DNA of 64,000 nucleotides, from assembly GCA_949289565.1 (NCBI GenBank), contig CASEOO010000016.1, forward strand, positions 1-64,000, written 5' to 3'. The DNA is from an uncultured Bacteroidales bacterium (lineage in GTDB: Bacteria > Bacteroidota > Bacteroidia > Bacteroidales > UBA932). The translations under genes were made by a program, and so were the position numbers. The first letter of the stretch is position 1. The number at the start of each line of letters is the position of its first letter. This document shows, piece after piece, positions 17,896 through 25,312 of this stretch. Under the pieces are notes generated by a model. The model was not told the origin of the DNA and ran no database searches. It saw only the letters and a list, made by a program, of their open reading frames with translations.

Positions 17896-17904
17896 CCCCC
17901 CCCC
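17896..17904. repeat. C9/G9 homopolymer in a 5' leader next to the capsule promoter
   Basis: Nine C followed by GACAGGGG, so part of the tract can fold as CCCC-GACA-GGGG in the RNA. It sits just downstream of the predicted transcription start of the divergent nucleotidyltransferase gene and about 80 bases behind the capsule promoter -33 box. Confidence 0.8.
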
Positions 17905-17959
17905 GACAGGGGAAAGGACGAGACAAAACAGACATAACTATTTGAAAATCAGGATATAA

Positions 17960-19099
17960 ATGAAAAAAAACGACATACTGGGCAAGGTTGCTGTGCGGCA
18001 GTTTCTGGCTCTCCTGAGAGCCGGTCTCTGGGGCGCTTCATGCGAGACAGAATATTTTGAAAACGATGACAAGCCTGACTGGAAAGGGATACTGTATCTT
18101 GCCAAAACGCAGGCGGTGCTCCCGCTCGTCTACGACGGCATGCTCACTCTTCCGGAACACATGAGGCTGAACGGCCCGGCACTGCTTAAGCTGATAGCAT
18201 ACGTAGACCGTATAGAAGGGCTGAACCAGGCTCTTGACGAAGCCGCCGCGGAGATATCTTCCAGACTGGAAACAGAGGGCATAAGGTCCGTCCTTCTTAA
18301 AGGCCAGGGGCTCGCCACTCTCTACAGGATACCAGGGCACAGGCAGTGCGGGGATATAGACCTGTATGTGGGCGAAAAGAATTACAGAAAGGCGGCGGAT
18401 ATCATCAGGACATGGAAAGAAGTGCATGGCGAAATGACAGAAACGACTAAACACACGGGGTTCATGTTCGGGGAGCTGGAACTTGAACTGCACAAAACCG
18501 CCATGGAGCTTCCTTACAAAAAGATGAACGTTTCATACCGGCAATGGGAAAATGAATCCCTCGGGAGTCTCAGCACTGAAATCATTCTTGGGGAGAAGGA
18601 CAGCTTAGCTGTCAAAATACCGCCTGCGACATTTAATTTGTTTTATGTATTCTATCACGCATTCAATCACTTCATGCAATGCGGACTCGGACTTAGACAG
18701 CTTTGCGACATCTCCAGAATGCTGCATGAATATAGTCACGAACTGAATCTGGATGAATTGCAAAAAAGACTTGAAGAATTCAAACTAGACCGAGAATGGC
18801 AGCTTTTTCTCTGCCTTGCAGTCAACTTCCTGGGGCTTAAAGATGAAGAAGCACCTCTATATAACCCAGAACTGAAACCATTGTCCGAAAAGCTGCTTGA
18901 CACGATTCTCAGAGACGGAAATTTCGGCCAGTACAAAAGCCTTCCGAATTTTTCTGGCAAGCCTAAGTTTATCAGGCAGTTCGGCAGCATGGTCACTCAC
19001 CACATTCTGTTCGCCCAGAGATACAAGTTCTCACCCCGCCAAACTGTCATCCAGTACTGGGTGATGTGGAGGAACGGCTTGTTCAACGCCTCAAAATAG
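17960..19099 (+). CDS. Nucleotidyltransferase-fold protein (PF14907, NTP_transf_5 type)
   Basis: A 379-residue protein with a minimal nucleotidyltransferase core: SVLLKGQGLATLYRIPGHR followed by CGDIDLYV, i.e. the G-x-x-x-R then D-x-D pattern that binds metal and nucleotide. Flanks are mainly alpha-helical. Family members sit in or beside capsule and antibiotic loci in many bacteria, but their substrate is not established. Here it is divergent from wza, with its own consensus promoter and a C9 tract in the leader. A short intergenic region (19100-19159) separates it from the convergent GH13 gene. Confidence 0.8.
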   Translation: MKKNDILGKVAVRQFLALLRAGLWGASCETEYFENDDKPDWKGILYLAKTQAVLPLVYDGMLTLPEHMRLNGPALLKLIAYVDRIEGLNQALDEAAAEISSRLETEGIRSVLLKGQGLATLYRIPGHRQCGDIDLYVGEKNYRKAADIIRTWKEVHGEMTETTKHTGFMFGELELELHKTAMELPYKKMNVSYRQWENESLGSLSTEIILGEKDSLAVKIPPATFNLFYVFYHAFNHFMQCGLGLRQLCDISRMLHEYSHELNLDELQKRLEEFKLDREWQLFLCLAVNFLGLKDEEAPLYNPELKPLSEKLLDTILRDGNFGQYKSLPNFSGKPKFIRQFGSMVTHHILFAQRYKFSPRQTVIQYWVMWRNGLFNASK

Positions 19100-19159
19100 G
19101 ATAACCAGTCTGAACTAATCCGTCTCTGGACTGTCTCGCCTGATCAAATTCCGCCTGAG

Positions 19160-20965
19160 CTAATCCCGATTCCGGCTCAGCACCATCATGATCCCGTCCA
19201 TCGGAGGCACGGTCACTTCGATAGGAGTGTCAGGATTGATGGTGTCTGTATGCGCCAGCTCCAGCCACTCGAAAGCATGAGGCGGGATTTTCAGCTTCAG
19301 CTTCGCCTCCTGGGCCGAGAAATTCGCCACGAACAGCAGCGTCTCGTCCAGATGGTCCCGCAGGAAAGCGAAATGCCTGTCTATGTTGAAGCCGTCTGAA
19401 TTTGTATTGCAGTAGCACAGGTCGTAAGTCATCCCTTTCCGCACCGCTGGATCAGAAGCCGCAAACCTCACCATGGCAGTGAACTTCCTGAAAAAGCTCT
19501 CATATTGAGAAAATTCCCCAGGCCACGGCCCGTCAGTACTGTAAATGCCTGCGGCAATGATCTTCCTGAGAGCCTGGAGAGACGGCACTCCCCACCAATC
19601 GAAGATGGAGGTCCGCCCGTCGCGTCCGCTGAACCCTTCCTGCTCCATGCCCCTTTCACCCATCTCTTCACCGGCATATATCATGAACGGCGCCCTGTTC
19701 ATATACAGAGCCACTGTCAGCAAAGGCACAGAATTCTCAGGCTTTTTTCCGAAAAAGTCAGAAGCGAACCTCTGCTCATCATGATTCTCAATGAAATTCA
19801 GCATATATGGCTGCAGGTCACCCAGCGACTGCCAGCACCTGGTTATACCCCTGGCAGACTGCCACAGCTCTATCGGCATCCCGTAGCTGTTCAGATTCGC
19901 CTCTTCTATCACCCTGAGCGTGTCATAGAGCCCGGACTTGTCGTACAGATAGTCGAAGCCCACATCCCTGATATATTTTCTGTAGAGATCCTTTTTGTAC
20001 ACTTCCGCGATGAAAATGACTTCCGGATGAGAGGATTTGGCGCTGGCTATCAGCCACTGCATGAACTGCCACGGTACCAGCTCCACCATGTCGCACCGGA
20101 ATCCGTCCACACCTTTCGACATCCAGAACTCGATGACAGAAAGCATTTTATCCCAAGTCTGGGTATGAGAGTCACAGTAGTTGATCTTGACTGTTTCATA
20201 CCAGTCATTCACACCTGGGGTGGCTGTATATGTGTTCCCTGTGGCTTTTGCCGGCATTTCCTGGAAAGGAGAAAGCAAATGCTTATGCCGGGACAAAAAG
20301 TTCTGATATTCTGCTCCAGATACATTCCCAAACTGCTTCCGGCACTCCTCCACCAGCCAGACAGGGATGATTTCGTATTTTCTGTCGAAATCCCCGCACT
20401 CCAGACTTCTGGCCTCGTCTTTGAACGCCGCTTCATTGGGAAGCGAAAGCGGCTGGCCTGGATAATAGTAGAAATCATTGGACGGAGACCAGTGGACAGT
20501 CTTGTCATCATCTGCCCCCAGAGTAGTTTTCCCTGAACCGTCAGGCAGCATTCCATAGTCTCTGGAGACATGGTTCGGCACGAAATCGATGATGACTTTC
20601 AGCCCGGCATCATGTGTCCTTTTCACCAGTTCCTCGAACTCTTCCATCCTGCGGGAAGGGTCAGAGGCGAGATATGGATTCACATCGAAATAGTCCGCTA
20701 TGGCATACGGCGATCCGGCTTCGCCTTTTACAAACTGCGGATTTGAAGGTGTGCAGCCGCATGACGCTGTTTTCGTGGAATGCCTTATGATGCCTGTGTA
20801 CCAGATATGAGTACAGCCCAGCCATTTGAAATATTCAAGGGCCGGGCCGTCTATGTCTGCCAGCTTGCCGCTGCCGTTTTCTTCGAGCGAGCCTCCGCAT
20901 ACGCGTGACTCGCAGTCATTGCCCCACAGTCTCGGGAGCATCTGGTATATAATCGGTTTCTCCAT
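19160..20965 (-). CDS. GH13 alpha-amylase-family glycoside hydrolase
   Basis: A 601-residue (beta/alpha)8-barrel enzyme with the four GH13 regions in order: IIDFVPNH (region I), GFRCDMVE with the nucleophile aspartate (II), FIAEVY with the acid/base glutamate (III), and FIENHDEQR with the transition-state aspartate (IV). A C-terminal all-beta domain follows from ~residue 520. No signal peptide is visible, so it probably acts on alpha-glucan or maltodextrin in the cytoplasm. The ATG at 20965 (MEKPIIYQML) is chosen; an ATG at 21004 would leave only about 10 bases after the predicted transcription start and matches the family less well. Confidence 0.9.
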   Translation of the reverse strand: MEKPIIYQMLPRLWGNDCESRVCGGSLEENGSGKLADIDGPALEYFKWLGCTHIWYTGIIRHSTKTASCGCTPSNPQFVKGEAGSPYAIADYFDVNPYLASDPSRRMEEFEELVKRTHDAGLKVIIDFVPNHVSRDYGMLPDGSGKTTLGADDDKTVHWSPSNDFYYYPGQPLSLPNEAAFKDEARSLECGDFDRKYEIIPVWLVEECRKQFGNVSGAEYQNFLSRHKHLLSPFQEMPAKATGNTYTATPGVNDWYETVKINYCDSHTQTWDKMLSVIEFWMSKGVDGFRCDMVELVPWQFMQWLIASAKSSHPEVIFIAEVYKKDLYRKYIRDVGFDYLYDKSGLYDTLRVIEEANLNSYGMPIELWQSARGITRCWQSLGDLQPYMLNFIENHDEQRFASDFFGKKPENSVPLLTVALYMNRAPFMIYAGEEMGERGMEQEGFSGRDGRTSIFDWWGVPSLQALRKIIAAGIYSTDGPWPGEFSQYESFFRKFTAMVRFAASDPAVRKGMTYDLCYCNTNSDGFNIDRHFAFLRDHLDETLLFVANFSAQEAKLKLKIPPHAFEWLELAHTDTINPDTPIEVTVPPMDGIMMVLSRNRD

Positions 20966-21019
20966 CGTGATTCGTGTATATCTAGTCTCGCAGCGGTCAT
21001 TCATGCCGCAAAAATCTCA

Positions 21020-21051
21020 CAAATATACTATAATGAAAATTTCGGACCAAA
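21020..21051 (-). promoter_or_regulatory. Promoter of the GH13 gene
   Basis: Minus-strand TTTG (21048-21051), 20-base spacer, TATATTTG (21020-21027). The predicted start near 21014 supports the downstream ATG at 20965. Confidence 0.7.
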
Positions 21052-21070
21052 CTAATTTAAAAATTCTCTT

Positions 21071-21079
21071 TATCTTTGC
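21071..21079 (+). promoter_or_regulatory. -7 box of the DEAD-box helicase gene
   Basis: TATCTTTGC is a full match to the Bacteroidetes -7 element; the -33 element is weak. The predicted start (~21086) lies after the first possible ATG of the frame (21076) and so fixes the gene start at 21112. Confidence 0.6.
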
Positions 21080-21111
21080 AGCCGGTTTTTAATCAGAGAC
21101 ACTTAAATATT

Positions 21112-22797
21112 ATGGTACAAGACTTTCTTGAACTCGGACTATCGACACAGATATTGAACGCAGTGGCAGAATTGGGCTTCGAGAAGCCCACACCGGTACA
21201 GGGGACGGTCATTCCCAAACTTCTGGCAGAAGACGGAGACATTGTCTGCCTGGCTCAGACAGGCACAGGAAAAACCGCGGCATTCGGACTTCCTGCCCTG
21301 GAGTATCTGGACCTGAAGAACCCCCAGACCCAGGTGCTGGTGCTTTGCCCAACACGCGAGCTCTGCCGGCAGATTTCGCAAGACCTGGAGAATTACTCCA
21401 AATATCTGGAAGGCATACGGATAGTGTCAGTCTATGGAGGAGCGAACATTTCAGGGCAGATGAAAGACCTGAAGAGAGGCGCGCACATCATCGTCGCCAC
21501 GCCTGGAAGGCTGCTGGACCTGCTCAAACGCGAAGCCGCAGATATTTCCGCCATCACGACTCTCATTCTCGATGAAGCAGACGAGATGCTGAACATGGGC
21601 TTCAAGGACGAGCTGGACGCGATATTGGCGCAAGCCCCTGAACAGAGAAGGTCTCTGCTTTTCTCAGCGACACTGCCCAAGGAGGTGGAAGACATCGCCA
21701 GAAGCTACATGAAGAATCCGGAAGTCGTGACTGTGGGCCAGAGGAATGCCGGGTCTGAGAATGTCGAGCACTACTATTATATGGTGAAGGAGGATGACAG
21801 ATACGCCGCCCTGAAAAGAATAGCGGATTACAACCCTGACATTTACGCCATTGTATTCTGCAAGACGCGCGAGCAGACTCAGAAGATAGCCGATGCGCTG
21901 CAGAAGGACGGATACGATGCAGATGCGCTGCACGGAGACTTGTCGCAGGCTCAGAGAGACCATGTGATGGAACGTTTCAAGAGGCGCGCACTGCATATGC
22001 TTGTCGCTACCGACGTGGCAGCCAGGGGCATAGACGTGAACGACCTGACACACGTGATCAACTACAACCTTCCGCAGGAGATAGAACTGTACACCCACAG
22101 AAGCGGCAGGACAGGACGTGCAGACAAGAAAGGAGTGTCTGTAGCCATCATAAACCAGCGCGAACGAGGGAAAATCAGGAAAATAGAGTCCGTCATCAAG
22201 AAACAGTTCACCAGGCTGCCTGTGCCTGGAGCACGCGAAATCTGCGAGAGGCAGCTGGCCCACCTGATAGACGGGATAAACAGCGTAGAGGTACGTGAAG
22301 ACATATACTCCTTCATGCCTATGATCAACGAGCTCTGGGACGGAATTTCACGTGAAGAGCTGGTGAAAAAGATTCTTTCCTACGAATTCAACCGTTTCTT
22401 CGACTACTACCGGAAAGCCAAGGACCTGAACATCGCCGAAAAAGAGAAAAAGGGCCGGGGCAGGATGTCTGACGACAATGAATCTGGTGTCACCTCCGGT
22501 GACAATGCCGGAACTAAAGAGCGCAAGGCCAATGACGGTGATCCTGGCGTCTGTGAAAAAGGCTACATATGGCTGCGCCTGAACATGGGATACAGGAACA
22601 GAGTGATTCCACGTGACATCATTTCCATCATGAAAGCATGCGGAATAGGGAAAAAAGCCGTAGGTAAAATAGAGATTTTCAATGAGTTCCTCTATGTAGC
22701 ACTGAAAAAGGACGTAGCGGAATACGCGAAATCCCAGCTGAATGGAGCTACTTATGACCGGAGACGTCTCACAGCATCTCTCCTGCGTCAAGGCTGA
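21112..22797 (+). CDS. deaD: DEAD-box ATP-dependent RNA helicase with DbpA-type RNA-binding tail
   Basis: A 561-residue helicase: Q-motif GFEKPTPVQ, motif I AQTGTGKT, Ia PTRELCRQ, II DEAD (LDEADEML), III SAT, IV-V HGDLSQAQRD and ATDVAARGID, VI HRSGRTGR. A charged linker leads to a C-terminal ~75-residue DbpA/CsdA RNA-binding domain (YIWLRLNMGYRNRV to the end). It remodels structured RNA, probably in ribosome assembly or cold adaptation. The ATG at 21112 (MVQDFLELGLS) is chosen over 21076 because the -7 box lies across the latter. Confidence 0.92.
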   Translation: MVQDFLELGLSTQILNAVAELGFEKPTPVQGTVIPKLLAEDGDIVCLAQTGTGKTAAFGLPALEYLDLKNPQTQVLVLCPTRELCRQISQDLENYSKYLEGIRIVSVYGGANISGQMKDLKRGAHIIVATPGRLLDLLKREAADISAITTLILDEADEMLNMGFKDELDAILAQAPEQRRSLLFSATLPKEVEDIARSYMKNPEVVTVGQRNAGSENVEHYYYMVKEDDRYAALKRIADYNPDIYAIVFCKTREQTQKIADALQKDGYDADALHGDLSQAQRDHVMERFKRRALHMLVATDVAARGIDVNDLTHVINYNLPQEIELYTHRSGRTGRADKKGVSVAIINQRERGKIRKIESVIKKQFTRLPVPGAREICERQLAHLIDGINSVEVREDIYSFMPMINELWDGISREELVKKILSYEFNRFFDYYRKAKDLNIAEKEKKGRGRMSDDNESGVTSGDNAGTKERKANDGDPGVCEKGYIWLRLNMGYRNRVIPRDIISIMKACGIGKKAVGKIEIFNEFLYVALKKDVAEYAKSQLNGATYDRRRLTASLLRQG

Positions 22798-22810
22798 AAA
22801 ATTTCAAAAG

Positions 22811-23536
22811 CTAAACCTCAGGCATATTGCGGTCATCTCCAGGCATCGGGTCTCGGCGGTCATAGTCTATCGCATCCTTGATGATGGTTATAAGATATAT
22901 CGCCAGAAGCAGGCATAGTATGGCTAAAGCCACGACATCAAGAGCCGACAGGGCCGCGATATGGTTTGCGACGCTTACGTCCACACTGAAGCGCATCACA
23001 GGCTTGACATACATCAGCACGGCGCATACTATGATCATGATTATGCGGAATTCTGTAGGCCCCATCTTCGCATATGTGAGGCAGAATTCCTTCTTCAGAT
23101 GTGCATTGACGCTGACATTGATGGTCAGGAGCAGGTACACCACCAGAATAGATATGGCTATCTCGAAATGCACCAGCCCGGACAGGCCAGCGCCCATAAA
23201 CATGACAACTTCGTTGATAGCGTCTACAGTATGGTCGAGATAATACCCGTATATCGGCCGCTGGCGTTTTCTGACTCTGGCCAGCGTGCCGTCCAGGGAA
23301 TCTCCATACCAGTTTATGACAAAGCCCAGTATACTCAGCCACAGATAGTGAATATCCACGCGTCCAGCCAGCAAAAAGCCTGCGGCTATGATGACGGCTC
23401 CTGCCGAGCCTGTCATCGTCAGCATGTCCGATGTCATCCAGCGAGGCTGCCTTTCGGCAAGCCACACCAAAACTTTTTTCTCTACCCCGTTCAGGATCGA
23501 TGTCTGTATCCTGACGGATTCTGCTCTCTTCCTCAT
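22811..23536 (-). CDS. CDP-alcohol phosphatidyltransferase family membrane protein
   Basis: A 241-residue membrane enzyme with about six membrane segments carrying the complete CDP-alcohol phosphotransferase motif D-x2-D-G-x2-A-R-x8-G-x3-D-x3-D (GDSLDGTLAR, then GYYLDHTVD). The family transfers a phosphoalcohol or diacylglycerol-phosphate group from a CDP donor at the membrane. The substrate is not specified by the motif; the single-gene context gives no further clue. The ATG at 23536 is preferred to the upstream TTG. Confidence 0.87.
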   Translation of the reverse strand: MRKRAESVRIQTSILNGVEKKVLVWLAERQPRWMTSDMLTMTGSAGAVIIAAGFLLAGRVDIHYLWLSILGFVINWYGDSLDGTLARVRKRQRPIYGYYLDHTVDAINEVVMFMGAGLSGLVHFEIAISILVVYLLLTINVSVNAHLKKEFCLTYAKMGPTEFRIIMIIVCAVLMYVKPVMRFSVDVSVANHIAALSALDVVALAILCLLLAIYLITIIKDAIDYDRRDPMPGDDRNMPEV

Positions 23537-23735
23537 ATCTGTCAAAGTCTGTCAGGCGAATCAGAATGCCTCCGCCATACAAAATTGTTTAAAATTAGCA
23601 AAAATTCCATCAAACAAAGCTAAATAAAAGAAAAATTTGTTCCAATTGCGCCGCGTCTGGCAGTCATACAATGCAAAACTGTTGGAAGTGTGGCGGAAAA
23701 AATATATAATTGCCATCAATTCAAAGAAGGATGCC

Positions 23736-24347
23736 ATGCTTGTAAAACTCTATGAAAAGGACAATGATCCTGCTGCGCTGCAGAAAGTGGCCGAAGTGCT
23801 GGAGGAAGGCGGAATCGTCATTTATCCTACCGACACCATGTATGCCATAGGCTGCCACGCCATGAAAGAAAGGGCCGTGGAACGGATTTGCAGGATCAAG
23901 GGCATAGACCCGAAAAAAAACCGCCTGTCCATCATCTGCTATGACTTGAGCGAGATCAGCCGCTTCGCCAGAATGGACAATTCCACTTTCAAGCTGATGA
24001 AGAAAAACCTGCCCGGGCCTTTCACTTTCATTCTGGAAGGGACGTCAAAGCTGCCGAAAATATTCAGAAGCAGGAAAGAGGTAGGGGTCAGAATGCCAGG
24101 ACACCCTGTCATCCAGGAGATAGCCAAGGCCCTGGGGGCTCCAATCATGACAGCATCTATTCCTTATAATGAAGAAGAAGACCCTGGCTATGCCTCAGAA
24201 CCTGAACTGATAGATGAAAAGTGGGGAGGCATAGTCGACATGGTCATAGATGGAGGCCCGGGCTCCATGGACTTTTCCACTGTAGTGGACTGCACTGTTC
24301 CTGATTTCGAGATTGTCCGTCAGGGGGCGGGCATCCTGGAATACTGA
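23736..24347 (+). CDS. Sua5/YciO/YrdC family protein (YciO-like L-threonylcarbamoyl-AMP synthase)
   Basis: A 203-residue single-domain protein of the YrdC fold: GGIVIYPTDTMYAIGC at the N-terminus, KGIDPKKNRLSIIC (the KxR/SxxxN nucleotide site) and GVRMPGHP. This family makes threonylcarbamoyl-AMP for t6A modification of ANN-decoding tRNAs. It is the short YciO-type without a Sua5 C-terminal domain, so a second copy elsewhere may do the main job. The ATG at 23736 is chosen because the upstream extension (basic, non-conserved) is not family-like. It converges on the acyltransferase gene with 5 bases between. Confidence 0.88.
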   Translation: MLVKLYEKDNDPAALQKVAEVLEEGGIVIYPTDTMYAIGCHAMKERAVERICRIKGIDPKKNRLSIICYDLSEISRFARMDNSTFKLMKKNLPGPFTFILEGTSKLPKIFRSRKEVGVRMPGHPVIQEIAKALGAPIMTASIPYNEEEDPGYASEPELIDEKWGGIVDMVIDGGPGSMDFSTVVDCTVPDFEIVRQGAGILEY

Positions 24348-24352
24348 TTCAG

Positions 24353-25171
24353 TCAGGCTTCCAGACGATAAAGGGCCGTCCGCAGAAAATCCCTGAAATC
24401 TTCTGCTGTTTCATGGCCGCGCTGCTCTTCCGGCGTGATGATGTCCCCGCAGACCAGCCGTACAGGCTTTCCTCTTTTATTGAAAACCTCAGAGGGCAGG
24501 CGCAGCAAACGGACTCTCCAGTCTATCAGCCCCAGGCTGTAGTAGAGGCTGGAGTTTCTGTCCAGGAATTTCACAGGCAGGACAGGCACATTCAGTTTTT
24601 TTATCAGCTGTATGACAGGCATCTGCCACTCCCTGTCCCTTATGCACCTGTCTTTCAGGCTCAGGTCAGAAACGGCTCCGGCAGGAAAGATGCCCAGAGG
24701 ATGGCCATCCCTGACATGGCGCATAGCTTCTTTGATGCCGGCGATGCTGTCTTTAGTGGGCGCAGTATGCTCATTGCCCGCAGGAGTGACATTTATAAAG
24801 CAGGGGGACAGAGCCTCTATTCTGGAAAGTATCTTATTCACTATCAGCTTGTAGTCTCCCCTGATATGTCCGAAGAGGTCTGCCAGTATGATGCCGTCTA
24901 TGCTTCCATATGGATGATTGCTGACTGTAATGAACGGGCCGTCAGAAAGTGATTCCAGCTTCTCCTTGCCGTACACTGTGTATCTGACTCCGATGTCTTC
25001 AAGTATGGCTTTTGCGAATTCAGGTCCTCTGCAGCCGCAATTCCTGTCATATAGGTCATTGACTCTGTCCACTGCGAGTATTTTCATCAGATATCTGGCA
25101 AGCATGTTTCCAGACCGGCCGCTGAACAGCGGGGAGGCCTGCTCTATTTCATTCAGCGTTATAAGAGGCAT
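24353..25171 (-). CDS. PlsC-type 1-acyl-glycerol-3-phosphate acyltransferase (hemolysin-like)
   Basis: A 272-residue acyltransferase with NHPYGSIDG, the H-x4-D catalytic motif (near residue 90), and FPAGAVSD, the glycerol-phosphate binding block. Members of this subgroup in Bacteroidetes acylate lysophospholipids or ornithine/glycine lipids (OlsA/GlsA-related), so the precise acceptor is open. The ATG at 25171 is chosen since an upstream ATG (25192) would lie inside the predicted -7 box (25189-25197). Confidence 0.85.
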   Translation of the reverse strand: MPLITLNEIEQASPLFSGRSGNMLARYLMKILAVDRVNDLYDRNCGCRGPEFAKAILEDIGVRYTVYGKEKLESLSDGPFITVSNHPYGSIDGIILADLFGHIRGDYKLIVNKILSRIEALSPCFINVTPAGNEHTAPTKDSIAGIKEAMRHVRDGHPLGIFPAGAVSDLSLKDRCIRDREWQMPVIQLIKKLNVPVLPVKFLDRNSSLYYSLGLIDWRVRLLRLPSEVFNKRGKPVRLVCGDIITPEEQRGHETAEDFRDFLRTALYRLEA

Positions 25172-25188
25172 ATCGGGCAATTTTTCTT

Positions 25189-25197
25189 GCAAATATA
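25189..25197 (-). promoter_or_regulatory. -7 box of the acyltransferase gene
   Basis: Minus-strand TATATTTGC, full match to TAnnTTTG. No good -33 element is seen. It is divergent from the lipoprotein promoter about 90 bases away. Confidence 0.5.
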
Positions 25198-25283
25198 CTG
25201 CAGAGCATCCTGAATACGCGATATTTTTCTTTTTTTATGCATCAGTTTTTCTTTTTTTTGCTGTCTGCCAGCAATTCATGACA

Positions 25284-25292
25284 TATATTTGC
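25284..25292 (+). promoter_or_regulatory. -7 box of the fimbrillin-like lipoprotein gene
   Basis: TATATTTGC, full match to the Bacteroidetes -7 element. A TTTG occurs 23 bases upstream, slightly farther than usual. Confidence 0.5.
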
Positions 25293-25312
25293 CGATGCCC
25301 AGATGACCAGAT

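Noticed and set aside
17761-17959. Invertible promoter typical of Bacteroides capsule phase variation
   Set aside because: No flanking inverted repeats of recombinase-site type and no invertase gene are visible; the promoter appears fixed.
19505-20536. Long open frame antisense to the GH13 gene (343 codons)
   Set aside because: All four GH13 motifs are on the opposite strand; the antisense translation is low-complexity with no domain.
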